Assembly: GCA_029556915.1 (NCBI GenBank)
Contig: JAKQIT010000131.1
Location: 1 to 64,000 of the forward strand
Source of the DNA: Pseudomonadota bacterium
GTDB lineage: Bacteria > Pseudomonadota > Gammaproteobacteria > Burkholderiales > Methylophilaceae
Direction: 5' to 3'
Length of the DNA stretch: 64,000 bases
Position 1 is the stretch's first letter. Every line of letters begins with the position of its first letter. Of the stretch, positions 51,949 to 60,112 are shown one piece after another. The notes beneath the pieces were generated by a model. The model did not search any database and had not been told where the DNA came from. It was given only the letters and a program-made list of their open reading frames with translations. The position numbers and the translations under genes are program-made.

Positions 51949-54768
51949 CTACCGCCAGTTTCCTGAAATCACAAAACCCGCCCAATGATGTGGTGACTTC
52001 CAGTCAGCATTTCCTGCTTTTCCTGATGCCATTTCCAGTTGCACCGCCCTTAAGGCTTCTGCCTTGTTTAAGCCTTGGTTACGTTTTGCATAGTAATCTT
52101 GCATGAGTTTTGCTGTGCTTTGGTCAGAAACTTTCCAAAGCGTTGCCATCACAGCTTGCGCACCTTGGCGCTGGGTTTGCGCACTCAGGCTTTCAATTTC
52201 TTTACCAGTGCCATCATTACTGCCAGTCACGGCGGTTTGGCATGCTGAATAAGTAACTAAATCAAAGTTTTTAAAGTTGAGCGGGATTGCACTCATTTCT
52301 CTCAGGCTAAACTTTGTGCCATCGCCCATATAAAGTGATGATTCACCTGGGTCACTAGGTTGCAATTCAAAATGGCTGGCGACATGCAGCACATTGTATA
52401 GTTTGTTATTAGTTGACTTGGTTACATCTATAAACTGTCCACGAGTAAATGTGGCATCTAAATATTCATCCCCTTCTAAACCACTTGTTTTTAAAATACC
52501 TGCCAATTCATTTGGCACTGCCGTAAGCGCTCTTAATCCATTGACCGATTTTGACAAACCCATGGCGGCAACACGCCATTTTGGATTACTTGGTTTTTCT
52601 AACGCTTGGTTGGCCGCTTCGTTGTAAATAGCAACGGTGTAATTTTCTAACAAATAATGATTATTAGAATCCATGAGGGCGGCAAATGGCAATAGCCTAA
52701 GTTGGCTATCTAGCGAGAGCATAAGCGTCTTGGCTTTAAACTTTTTTAGCTCTGGCAGAATGGGGGTTATTAGTAAAGTGTATAACTCTTTTAAAGCTGG
52801 AGAGTAATATTTAGCATCAGCTTTTGGATTTTGAATCTGCTTGGTGACTAACACTACATTTTGATAAAAGCTTGTGTAAGTTATTGGTACTTCCTTGAAA
52901 ACAGGCTGAGCATTTGGCACATTCATCACAATAATAAGCTTACCTTTAGTGACTAAATACTGAATACCAATCGCAGCAGCCTTGGGCTCTGAAATGGCTA
53001 GATTATTAATGGTTTTTTGCAGAGCCGTTGTTTCAGCCACCACACTATCATTATTTTGTGTGGCTTTAGAAGAGGTTATTTTGACTGCGGCATCAATCTC
53101 TGCCAGCCGGCCTTTGATTTCTTTAGAAAAATCTTCATAAGATTTCGGTATATTTTTAGTAGCGACTTGATTTTGTTTTAAATATTTATTGTAACTATCT
53201 AATGCAGCCTGCTCTGCTGAAGTATATTTCAATCGCATCTTGCGTGGATCATCTGCCGCGTCGCGCAAACTTTCGTACAGTTCCCTCTCTTTAAGCATTT
53301 GCAGCACTTGTTGCGCCTCAGCACTTCTGCCTTGATAAAACATCAATGCAGGAACAACTTCATAAGACAGGCGTGAAACAACATCAAACATACCATTAAA
53401 ATTAGAATTTAGATTATTTTCTGATTGTTTGATTGTTTGCAAAGTATTAATTGCTTGTTTACCCCAAAAAATCGAAAGATCTGGCTTTTCTTTTGCCGCG
53501 TAAAGCAGGCTTAGCAAAGTTTTCGACATGGCAGCAGTAATATTTTCAGGGCCATTAGGGCTGGAGTACTGAATTGATGAGTGCAAAATACTGGCAAGCT
53601 CATCCATATCACCAGTTTCATTCGCAATTTGAACAAACGCTAGCCAGAATAATGCAATGCTTAATTGAGGTTCTGCATTGGGGACCTTTTGTAACTCCAG
53701 AATACCTTTCTTAGCCTTTGAAATTGATAAATCTAACCACTTAGCCTGGTTAAGTATCTCTTTAACATTGGTGGGTTTTTGATTACTATTTTTTACCGTT
53801 TGATATTTTTGATTATAATCAATCGACAACTGAATATAGTTTTGAGCCAATGTAAACTGATTGTGTTGCGGGTCACTCTCTAATTTACTGATATGAGCTT
53901 CCAATATTTTTATAGCCCCGTCAATGTCTCCTTTTTTAATTTTTTCATCATGGCTAGGAGGCGTGAAGTTAAATGCAGATGGCAAATCATCACTAGAGGT
54001 CGAACTAAAGCTAACTTTATTCTTATTAGCATTTAAGCGATCATATTGCGCTTGAATAACTGCATATCGATAGCGGGGCAAAGAGGAGTCTTGTTCAAAA
54101 ATTGCTAAACTTTTTGCTTGATATTCCAAAGCTTTGTTAAGGTTGTTTTGTTGAACTTTAACTTCTGCCCAACTGTTGTAAACCTCTGCAATCAGAAAGT
54201 TATTTTTTTTAACGTTACCTGAGTCATCTCTAGTTTGAATATACTCAAAAAATTTTGTTATCGCTGTTTCAGCTTTATCAAGTTGCTTGGTGGTTAAATA
54301 TGCATTCGCTAAATTTAATACTACGATACTAAGCTTAGGTGAGTAGATAATTTTCTGTTTGTTATTCTTTTTAGCATCATGAATTGCGTACTCTTGATAG
54401 GCATTATTCATTTCTTCTAAATATGGAATTGCCTTTAAAGGTTCACCATCATCCAAATAAAATTCTGCTAAACCTAGTTTAACATCATCAACAATTTTTG
54501 TTTGCTTACCGTATTTAGCTTCTACTTGGTTAATCAGTTTAACAATAAGATTTTTATGTTTTTCTCTGTAAACCAAATCCGACATGTAAAATTTTTCTAA
54601 GTCATATGTAGCCTGATTGTGTTCATCAGACAACTCACCATATTTACTCTTGGCCAAATCAACTTGCTTAATAAGCATCGCTTCTTTATTGGCATCCTCA
54701 GCCCAAGCAGTAGAAAGTGAATTTAACGTAAAGCAGAAAACTAAAAAAAGGCTAATGAATTTTTTCAT
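51949..54768 (-). CDS. Exported TPR-CHAT protein (caspase-like protease fold)
   Basis: A 939-residue protein with signal peptide FISLFLVFCFTLNSLSTAWA, so the whole protein is exported. About 500 residues of TPR-like helical repeats follow (LNLANAYLTTKQLDKAETAI, AEVYNSWAEVKVQQNNLNKA). A coiled-coil stretch leads to the C-terminal CHAT domain. The catalytic dyad is visible: His799 in LHVASHFEL and Cys843 in LVTYSACQTAVTGS, with the family end ALRAVQLEMAS and HWAGFVISGNW. It is a putative cysteine protease in the periplasm. The gene is divergent from the sigma gene and has its own ECF-type promoter. Proteolysis of the nearby membrane protein (55662) is a testable idea. Confidence 0.9.
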   Translation of the reverse strand: MKKFISLFLVFCFTLNSLSTAWAEDANKEAMLIKQVDLAKSKYGELSDEHNQATYDLEKFYMSDLVYREKHKNLIVKLINQVEAKYGKQTKIVDDVKLGLAEFYLDDGEPLKAIPYLEEMNNAYQEYAIHDAKKNNKQKIIYSPKLSIVVLNLANAYLTTKQLDKAETAITKFFEYIQTRDDSGNVKKNNFLIAEVYNSWAEVKVQQNNLNKALEYQAKSLAIFEQDSSLPRYRYAVIQAQYDRLNANKNKVSFSSTSSDDLPSAFNFTPPSHDEKIKKGDIDGAIKILEAHISKLESDPQHNQFTLAQNYIQLSIDYNQKYQTVKNSNQKPTNVKEILNQAKWLDLSISKAKKGILELQKVPNAEPQLSIALFWLAFVQIANETGDMDELASILHSSIQYSSPNGPENITAAMSKTLLSLLYAAKEKPDLSIFWGKQAINTLQTIKQSENNLNSNFNGMFDVVSRLSYEVVPALMFYQGRSAEAQQVLQMLKERELYESLRDAADDPRKMRLKYTSAEQAALDSYNKYLKQNQVATKNIPKSYEDFSKEIKGRLAEIDAAVKITSSKATQNNDSVVAETTALQKTINNLAISEPKAAAIGIQYLVTKGKLIIVMNVPNAQPVFKEVPITYTSFYQNVVLVTKQIQNPKADAKYYSPALKELYTLLITPILPELKKFKAKTLMLSLDSQLRLLPFAALMDSNNHYLLENYTVAIYNEAANQALEKPSNPKWRVAAMGLSKSVNGLRALTAVPNELAGILKTSGLEGDEYLDATFTRGQFIDVTKSTNNKLYNVLHVASHFELQPSDPGESSLYMGDGTKFSLREMSAIPLNFKNFDLVTYSACQTAVTGSNDGTGKEIESLSAQTQRQGAQAVMATLWKVSDQSTAKLMQDYYAKRNQGLNKAEALRAVQLEMASGKAGNADWKSPHHWAGFVISGNWR

Positions 54769-54802
54769 ATTATTTTTATCGCACGCGTTTGTATTGCAAA
54801 AT

Positions 54803-54830
54803 AAGACGTATGAATTTACAAAACGTCAGG
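54803..54830 (-). promoter_or_regulatory. ECF-type promoter of the CHAT gene (regulon site 3)
   Basis: On the minus strand CCTGAC (54825-54830), 16 bp, CGTCTT (54803-54808), 34 bp before the CHAT start. Perfect match to the consensus. Confidence 0.88.
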
Positions 54831-54937
54831 TTAACAACTTTAATTTCTACAGCCAACCTGACCAATTTAATGCTTTTGCGTCATAGCAGAAATATCTCAG
54901 TGTATTCACATTATATTTGAGATATTTTTAAAGCTTT

Positions 54938-54965
54938 TCTGACTTAACAAAACTTTAAACGTCTA
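54938..54965 (+). promoter_or_regulatory. ECF-type promoter of the sigma gene (regulon site 4)
   Basis: TCTGAC (54938-54943), 16 bp, CGTCTA (54960-54965), 77 bp before the sigma gene. Two bases differ from the consensus, which could mean weaker autoregulation. Confidence 0.75.
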
Positions 54966-55042
54966 TTATCCATAAATATAGCATGGTTGATTTTATCTGA
55001 TATTATTTTACTTATCTAAGGGAGCAAAAGGGTGAGGGTTCA

Positions 55043-55660
55043 ATGCAGGGTGAGGAGTTTGTGCGTCGAATGCGTAAGGGGGATGCTGGCGTGTGGGATG
55101 ATCTAATGCCAGTATTGCGAAAGTTAGCACTTGGTGCGTGCCGTGACTTGCGCGTGTTTGACCAGTTAAAAGACGACATTGTGCAAGATGTTGCACTTAA
55201 GGTTTTCACAAACTGGGAAAGCTTTCAAGGACAAAGTAAGCTGAGTGTATGGATTTACTCTATCGCCCGTAACCGTTGCTTGGATGAAATGCGTAAGAAT
55301 AAAGTACGAGGTGATGACCAAGACCATACACCTTACCAGGATGATGATAGTGACATTTCTGCAACGGACTTGATTGTTGACCACAGCCATTCCAACATGG
55401 AGCAACGTTTGTGCGTACAACAAATGATTGCTGAGCTTGATGCGCAACCTATTGCCCGTAAAGGCAGTATGCGCATGATAGATGTCATCCGATGGTGTGT
55501 AGAAAACAGCCCAAGTTCTGATGAGCTATCACAATATTTGGGCACTAGCGTCAGTGCTGCTAAAGAGCGTAAAAGCTACATCATTAAACACCTGCGCGAA
55601 CTCTGCCAAAAATTTTGCGGGCATGACGAATGCGCCTTTAGCAAACACGAGGTGAACTAA
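55043..55660 (+). CDS. ECF-type sigma-70 family sigma factor
   Basis: A 205-residue RNA polymerase sigma factor. Region 2: DDIVQDVALKVFTNWESFQG and SKLSVWIYSIARNRCLDEMR, the core-binding and -10 recognition part. Region 4: SSDELSQYLGTSVSAAKERK and SYIIKHLRELCQKF with the HTH for the -35 box. A 60-residue linker (DQDHTPYQDDDSDISATDLI) separates them. Region 3 is absent, as in ECF factors. A matching promoter lies upstream of its own gene and of at least eleven other transcription units nearby, making it the obvious candidate to read them. It is directly followed by a probable anti-sigma gene. Confidence 0.9.
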   Translation: MQGEEFVRRMRKGDAGVWDDLMPVLRKLALGACRDLRVFDQLKDDIVQDVALKVFTNWESFQGQSKLSVWIYSIARNRCLDEMRKNKVRGDDQDHTPYQDDDSDISATDLIVDHSHSNMEQRLCVQQMIAELDAQPIARKGSMRMIDVIRWCVENSPSSDELSQYLGTSVSAAKERKSYIIKHLRELCQKFCGHDECAFSKHEVN

Positions 55661-55661
55661 C

Positions 55662-56288
55662 ATGGCAAACACTAAAGAAACCGATTTTTTTGAAACACTT
55701 GCTGGCCGTGAAAGCGGCCACCCAGTAGCTGACAACCTGCGTGAAGCGCTACAAGCTGAAGCGGAAACCATTAAAAACGCAGAAAATGCCAAATCAGAAA
55801 AACTCCCTGATTATGAACAAGCAAGGATGGATGCTGTAAAAAAGCAACTGCTTGAAGCTGGTGTATTGAAGCAACCAAGTAATACCGAACCCTCTTGGTT
55901 AAGCAGATTTTTTAATCAATTCAAATCTAACTTTGTAGCGCATAACTGGGGGGCTGGTTTAGCCATCACGGCAAGTGTGCTAATTGTAAGTACCATACTT
56001 TTACAGCAGCCCAACCCAATTGTGGATACTGGCGACCTTGATACAGTAAGGGGTGGCAACACGCAAACCATTCTCACAGACAACCCAGCGTTAACAGTGC
56101 AAACACTTAAAGAAACACTCACAAAAGCAGGCGCGGAAGTGATTGATGCACAAATCAACGACACAGAATGGACATTAGAAATTTCAGTACCTGATAAAAG
56201 CAAAATTGAAACGGTAATGGGCTTGCTAGCCAAGGCTGGAGTAAAGGTAAGCGATGAGCCTCCTTATCAAGTGAGTGTTAAAAAATAG
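55662..56288 (+). CDS. Probable membrane anti-sigma factor
   Basis: A 208-residue protein starting 1 bp after the sigma stop. Residues 1-95 are cytoplasmic and helical (ADNLREALQAEAETIKNAEN and YEQARMDAVKKQLLEAGVLK). One membrane helix spans about 97-115 (GLAITASVLIVSTILL). About 90 periplasmic residues form a ferredoxin-like or BON-like beta-alpha domain (VQTLKETLTKAGAEVIDAQI). It lacks the HxxxCxxC zinc motif of ZAS anti-sigmas, so it is not a known anti-sigma class by motif. Gene order and topology are those of an anti-sigma factor (inference). The periplasmic part would be accessible to the CHAT protein. Confidence 0.78.
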   Translation: MANTKETDFFETLAGRESGHPVADNLREALQAEAETIKNAENAKSEKLPDYEQARMDAVKKQLLEAGVLKQPSNTEPSWLSRFFNQFKSNFVAHNWGAGLAITASVLIVSTILLQQPNPIVDTGDLDTVRGGNTQTILTDNPALTVQTLKETLTKAGAEVIDAQINDTEWTLEISVPDKSKIETVMGLLAKAGVKVSDEPPYQVSVKK

Positions 56289-56296
56289 AAAAGTTT

Positions 56297-56325
56297 CCTG
56301 ACAAGTGATACACCTATAACGTCTG
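56297..56325 (+). promoter_or_regulatory. ECF-type promoter (regulon site 5)
   Basis: CCTGAC (56297-56302), 17 bp, CGTCTG (56320-56325), 41 bp before the small membrane protein gene. The one site with a 17-bp spacer. Confidence 0.7.
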
Positions 56326-56366
56326 AAAGAAAAAGAATTAAATAAACCTAATAAAAGGGACTCAAA

Positions 56367-56537
56367 ATGAAACACATTGGTGCTGGTATAGCTGTTGCTG
56401 GATTGTACGCATTTATCGCGTATATCACTGTAAAAATTGGTAGTGGCGGGATATTCACAGTTGGATTTATAATTTTTGCATTAATTTGCACATGGAAACT
56501 AGTTGAGAGTGCTATAAGTTCAGGTGGTAAAGATTAG
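56367..56537 (+). CDS. Small two-helix membrane protein (56 aa)
   Basis: A 56-codon gene with AAAAGGGA upstream of the ATG. Two hydrophobic helices are evident (AGIAVAGLYAFIAYITV and IFTVGFIIFALICTW) and a polar tail (KDLV-type not present; it ends SSGGKD). It directly follows the ECF-type promoter site 5. A gene of this size is easily missed. Its inclusion rests on the promoter, ribosome site and coherent hydrophobic pattern. Function unknown. Confidence 0.7.
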   Translation: MKHIGAGIAVAGLYAFIAYITVKIGSGGIFTVGFIIFALICTWKLVESAISSGGKD

Positions 56538-56613
56538 TGAGTAGTTGGTTGAAGTGTTGCGATACCCAACTTAATATCAAACTAGCTTATTAAATTATCT
56601 AGAGCCCGTAAGG

Positions 56614-56666
56614 CGCACCCGTTCACGTTGCGTCGTATTGTAGCCTCAATAGTTGGCGCACTGCAT
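56614..56666. repeat. Intergenic hairpin repeat B, copy 1
   Basis: GCGCACCCGTTCACG, GCGTCGTAT and GCGCACTGCAT recur in the same order at 57428-57473 (GTGCACTCGTTCACG, GTGCCGTAT, GCGCACTGCAT). Located after the small membrane protein gene. Confidence 0.6.
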
Positions 56667-56721
56667 CACGAGTTTGCCGTACTTAATAAGTGTAAAAAAT
56701 GAGCTTAAATTAAGACTGCTT

Positions 56722-56749
56722 CCTGACAAACGTTTTGCTTTGTCGTCTT
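56722..56749 (+). promoter_or_regulatory. ECF-type promoter (regulon site 6)
   Basis: CCTGAC (56722-56727), 16 bp, CGTCTT (56744-56749), 34 bp before the lipoprotein gene at 56784. Perfect match. Confidence 0.88.
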
Positions 56750-56783
56750 ATCAGTGCAATCTATTCATCATTTGGAGTAAAAA

Positions 56784-57401
56784 TTGAAAAACTTAACATC
56801 ACTTACTGCACTTGCGCTGTTATTACCTGCACTTATGGTTGGCTGTACTCAAGAGCAACCAGAAAACGAAAAAGCCTTAGAAGGAAAAACTGGTGGAACA
56901 AACGAACTTGTAATCGCAAACGCAAACGCAGACGCAAATGCGTTGCCATCACAAGAAGAAGATTTTTCTGAAGAGACCAAAGCTAAGCTGAAAAAATTAA
57001 GAGAGGAGGCAGCGATTTTAAAAGCTGAGACTGAACTTAACAACCAGAAAGTTGAGGCAAACACTACTGCTGCCATTGTGTCCGGCACGCCAGCATCAGC
57101 AACTTTGTTTACTGGGAAACCTCGCTCAATCAGCGTTGCTAACGAAGGAAATGAAAATTATATTCCCATTGGGTTAGAGGACTTTACCAATAGAGCTAAA
57201 GGTGTTCTGTACGATCACCCTAAGTTGCAACAGGCATTGACAGAAAAATTCGTTGTGATTGCCGGACAAGACAAGGCAATGGATGAGCAGGAGGCCAAAT
57301 TGTTTCAAGAAAATGCAAATGAATTGCTCCAAAAGGCTGGTTACTCTGAAGATAAGACGAAAAAATTTGTCAATTTTATTTTTGGAAATGGAACAAACTA
57401 A
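56784..57401 (+). CDS. Lipoprotein, unknown function (205 aa)
   Basis: TTG start with GGAG eight bases upstream. The signal LTALALLLPALMVGC ends in a lipobox. The mature part has a charged Asn/Ala-rich coiled segment (LKKLREEAAILKAETELNNQ) and then a small helical domain (FVVIAGQDKAMDEQEAKLFQ). No family recognised. Regulon member through site 6. Confidence 0.78.
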   Translation: MKNLTSLTALALLLPALMVGCTQEQPENEKALEGKTGGTNELVIANANADANALPSQEEDFSEETKAKLKKLREEAAILKAETELNNQKVEANTTAAIVSGTPASATLFTGKPRSISVANEGNENYIPIGLEDFTNRAKGVLYDHPKLQQALTEKFVVIAGQDKAMDEQEAKLFQENANELLQKAGYSEDKTKKFVNFIFGNGTN

Positions 57402-57427
57402 ATCACTTTAGAGTTTGAGCCACTAGT

Positions 57428-57473
57428 GTGCACTCGTTCACGGAGTGCCGTATCTAAATACTGCGCACTGCAT
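57428..57473. repeat. Intergenic hairpin repeat B, copy 2
   Basis: Second copy of the unit at 56614-56666, with a stronger GCACTC/GAGTGC hairpin. It follows the lipoprotein gene. Confidence 0.6.
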
Positions 57474-57553
57474 ATTTAATTTAGAAAGTTATGACACGTT
57501 TACGCAGAATTCTTTGCCGATTTTAAACTTTACTCAATTATTTAAACAAGCTA

Positions 57554-57581
57554 CCTGACCAATCAACACTCCAAACGTCTT
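57554..57581 (+). promoter_or_regulatory. ECF-type promoter (regulon site 7)
   Basis: CCTGAC (57554-57559), 16 bp, CGTCTT (57576-57581), 53 bp before the zinc-finger gene at 57635. Perfect match. Confidence 0.88.
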
Positions 57582-57634
57582 ACCTTTACAGCGATATTTT
57601 TATAAACCTAAATATTCACCTAAAGGAAAAAATC

Positions 57635-57850
57635 ATGTCAGATAGACGCACATGTACAAGTTGTTATGGTTCAGGTAAAAAAACAGAGCGCGTGGCGCAA
57701 AACTGCCACTCTTGTGGCGGGGCTGGCCGAGTTTATCAATCTTATGATAATAGCTGGCAACCATGTTATGGATGCCACGGCAGTGGCGCGCGATATGAGA
57801 GCGAAGTGGTTCAATGTAATTGTTGCGGTGGCTCTGGCTATGCTTATTAA
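57635..57850 (+). CDS. DnaJ-type zinc-finger mini-protein (71 aa)
   Basis: A 71-residue protein consisting almost entirely of four CxxCxGxG motifs: CTSCYGSG, CHSCGGAG, CYGCHGSG and CNCCGGSG. This is the zinc-binding central module of DnaJ without the J and substrate domains. It should fold around two zinc ions and may act in thiol or protein folding chemistry. AAAGGAAA precedes the ATG. There is no signal peptide, so it is cytoplasmic. Regulon member through site 7. Confidence 0.85.
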   Translation: MSDRRTCTSCYGSGKKTERVAQNCHSCGGAGRVYQSYDNSWQPCYGCHGSGARYESEVVQCNCCGGSGYAY

Positions 57851-57903
57851 GTAGCAAGTTGCCACATTATTTGGGCTTAATAATCTCAGCAATTTGCGCC
57901 GAT

Positions 57904-57949
57904 AAAAATTTACGCCTCTGCAAGCCGCATCCAGACTGGCTTGCAGAGG
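57904..57949 (+). repeat. REP-like repeat, copy 3 (perfect hairpin)
   Basis: Same unit as 44743 and 46696. CCTCTGCAAGCC (57915-57926) and GGCTTGCAGAGG (57938-57949) form a perfect 12-bp stem with an 11-nt loop. It may end the zinc-finger transcript. Confidence 0.85.
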
Positions 57950-58012
57950 TGCCAGTTGAATAAGTGAATTTATTTAGCGTATTTTTAAACTATTTTTAAG
58001 AAAGAAAAAAAC

Positions 58013-58549
58013 ATGAAACACAGTCAATTACTATTTGCCGTTTTACTCACTGCATTCGTTGGTTCTGCACAGGCGGCTACTAAAACGTTTGCCGATTGGG
58101 AGGCCTGTAGAGATGCTGCTGAAGAATCTGTTGATTTTAACGAAGTAGGCAATGCTGGTGTTGAAGCTGCAATTAAAGAACAATGCGGTATGCCGCCAGC
58201 AAAAGAACCATCTAAAGCAACAGGTATTGTAGGCATGGCACCTTACGACATTGTGAGATCAAAAGCATTTAAGGCAAAGTTTAAACAAATTACCAAAGGT
58301 AAATACACGCAACTTGTAGAACGTCTTGTAGTGGCGAGTGAAACAGAGTTACAGGGAGATTGGGTAGTTGGAGAAGGCATGATGCCCCATGCGGGTGGTA
58401 GTGATGAAGCGGCAATTGCAATTAACATTAAAACTGGTAAAGTTTATGCTGCCATGCTTGAAAACGCGAAGCAAATATCTGCTTTTGGTTTTACTGACCC
58501 TAAAAACCCACCACCGTTTTTAAAAAAATGGATTGGTGAAAGGTACTAA
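58013..58549 (+). CDS. Secreted protein, unknown function (178 aa)
   Basis: Signal peptide LLFAVLLTAFVGSAQA, then a small mature protein with two cysteines near the start (WEACRDAAEE, KEQCGMPP) and a compact alpha/beta part (KYTQLVERLVVASETELQGD, AAIAINIKTGKVYAAMLEN). No family recognised. No ECF-type promoter was found directly upstream; it may be read through from site 7 or use another promoter. Confidence 0.75.
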   Translation: MKHSQLLFAVLLTAFVGSAQAATKTFADWEACRDAAEESVDFNEVGNAGVEAAIKEQCGMPPAKEPSKATGIVGMAPYDIVRSKAFKAKFKQITKGKYTQLVERLVVASETELQGDWVVGEGMMPHAGGSDEAAIAINIKTGKVYAAMLENAKQISAFGFTDPKNPPPFLKKWIGERY

Positions 58550-58583
58550 GGTAGAAATTACAAAGTAGATAGTCATCTTACAG

Positions 58584-58611
58584 CCTGACGCTCTAGGGGT
58601 TTAAGCGTCAA
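58584..58611 (+). promoter_or_regulatory. ECF-type promoter (regulon site 8)
   Basis: CCTGAC (58584-58589), 16 bp, CGTCAA (58606-58611), 53 bp before the membrane protein gene at 58665. The sequence also forms a TGACGC/GCGTCA hairpin, so it may double as a terminator for the gene before it. Confidence 0.75.
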
Positions 58612-58664
58612 ATAACAAAATGACGTGCAAGCATTGAAGAGAAATTCTAAAAGATAAAGGAAAG

Positions 58665-59051
58665 ATGATGAGTTCAGACAAACCATGGAAATTTCACCCA
58701 GCGATGATTGGTTATAGTATTGCAGGATTGGGGGCAATAATTCTAGTTATTGTAGGTATACAAAGTTTTCTTGAAATGACTGGAATTGCGAATGGTGCTA
58801 TCAGTATTCTTATAATTTTCGGTGGGTTAAGTGTTTTATTCCATTGTTGGCAGGCACTTTTGAGAAAAAATATTAATACATACACACATCTAATTTCGCC
58901 CGCAAGTGTTCTTGTACTTTTAATTTTTTTCACTTCAGCAATTACTCCACACGAGAGTAAAGTAATTGCGGCACGCGCTATATTACTCGCGGCATTGATT
59001 GGCTTAATATTTCTTTTAGTTTTTTGGAAAAGCTATAAAGCCGGTGAGTAA
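58665..59051 (+). CDS. Four-helix membrane protein (128 aa)
   Basis: Four hydrophobic segments: IGYSIAGLGAIILVIVGIQS, AISILIIFGGLSVLFHCWQA, ISPASVLVLLIFFTSAI and AILLAALIGLIFLLVFW. No motif or family recognised. The start could be either of two adjacent ATG codons. AAAGGAAAG precedes it. Regulon member through site 8. Confidence 0.75.
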   Translation: MMSSDKPWKFHPAMIGYSIAGLGAIILVIVGIQSFLEMTGIANGAISILIIFGGLSVLFHCWQALLRKNINTYTHLISPASVLVLLIFFTSAITPHESKVIAARAILLAALIGLIFLLVFWKSYKAGE

Positions 59052-59148
59052 GCTTTAATGTAAATTAAACTAGTCAAGCACAACACCATTAAATATAGGT
59101 ACTAAATAATTGACGAATTTTACTTAATTATTACTTCAAACCCCTTTC

Positions 59149-59176
59149 CCTGACCATTACAACTCTCACACGTCTT
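59149..59176 (+). promoter_or_regulatory. ECF-type promoter (regulon site 9)
   Basis: CCTGAC (59149-59154), 16 bp, CGTCTT (59171-59176), 55 bp before the lipoprotein operon at 59232. Perfect match. Confidence 0.88.
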
Positions 59177-59231
59177 AACCCTAAGTTCACAAATTTTCCA
59201 GCCAATGCTGGGCTGAATTAAGGGTTAAGAT

Positions 59232-59486
59232 ATGCTAATCAAATTTCTTCTCAAGCTTTTATTGTTGGCAGTCACTGCCACAGCTCTTTCATCTTGTAAT
59301 TCCATCCCCGCACGCCGAGCGGATGAAGTTGTTGTGAAAGCGGTTACGCGTGGCACGCTACCTGTGCGACGTGAGCTGGCGCGGACTTTTTCTCATGCGG
59401 TGCAATGCGCAATAGGCACACGTTATAATTGTGATGAGTTTAATACTAACCCAAATGAAAGTGTAGGTAACCAAAATGAAAACTAA
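59232..59486 (+). CDS. Small lipoprotein (84 aa)
   Basis: Lipobox TALSSC after LLKLLLLAVTATALSSC marks a lipoprotein. The mature part is Arg-rich (SIPARRADEVVVKAVTRGTL) with two further cysteines (AIGTRYNCDEF). No family recognised. The stop overlaps the next start by 11 bp, so it heads a four-gene operon driven by site 9. Confidence 0.72.
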   Translation: MLIKFLLKLLLLAVTATALSSCNSIPARRADEVVVKAVTRGTLPVRRELARTFSHAVQCAIGTRYNCDEFNTNPNESVGNQNEN

Positions 59487-60081
59487 AAAACGCAACGCAG
59501 AGCAATCGAATAGCATTGTTGGGCTTTTGTTATTGGCTACACTTTTATTTTTTAGTGGCTGTGCGCAAGTTGCTAACCAAAAGTCGAATGGCTCAAAATA
59601 TGGGCAACCAAACGCTGCTCGATGGAAGGCGTTAGAGACTTTACCAGTAGTCACCCCAAGTGAAGCCCCTAAAAAAATAAGTATTACCGTCATGGGGCAA
59701 TCTTTCCGCTATTTAGACGATTATCTCAGCTTTCCCTCACAAAAGCCCAATTCGGAACAATTAAATCGTAACTTAAAGGCCTTGGGGCATAATCAAAGCG
59801 CAAGTACGCAGTTTTCAAACACAGCGCTTGATAAAGTATTTAAATTTACACAGCAACGTGAAGGTATGCTCGTTTTTCATTGCGTTGGTGATTGTGCAAA
59901 TGTGGAGATTAACGTCTCAGGTGATTTTTACGCTTCACTAGGTATGAAGTCGCAGTTTCCAGCAGTTTGGTTTAAGTCCCCAACGCTGTATAGGCATACA
60001 ATTTCTGTAAGAATCTCTAACCCAGATGTAGTTGCTAAGCAACAATTTAATTTGCAAGTGTCACTATGGGATAGCGTTTAA
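59476..60081 (+). CDS. Lipoprotein, unknown function (201 aa)
   Basis: Lipobox LLFFSGC after SIVGLLLLATLLFFSGC. The mature part is beta-rich and ends in a domain with two cysteines (LVFHCVGDCANVEINVSGDF). It overlaps the preceding small lipoprotein gene by 11 bp, so the two are translationally coupled. No family recognised. Confidence 0.76.
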   Translation: MKTKKRNAEQSNSIVGLLLLATLLFFSGCAQVANQKSNGSKYGQPNAARWKALETLPVVTPSEAPKKISITVMGQSFRYLDDYLSFPSQKPNSEQLNRNLKALGHNQSASTQFSNTALDKVFKFTQQREGMLVFHCVGDCANVEINVSGDFYASLGMKSQFPAVWFKSPTLYRHTISVRISNPDVVAKQQFNLQVSLWDSV

Positions 60082-60112
60082 CCAATTGCCCAGTGTGTTA
60101 AAAAACTTAGAT

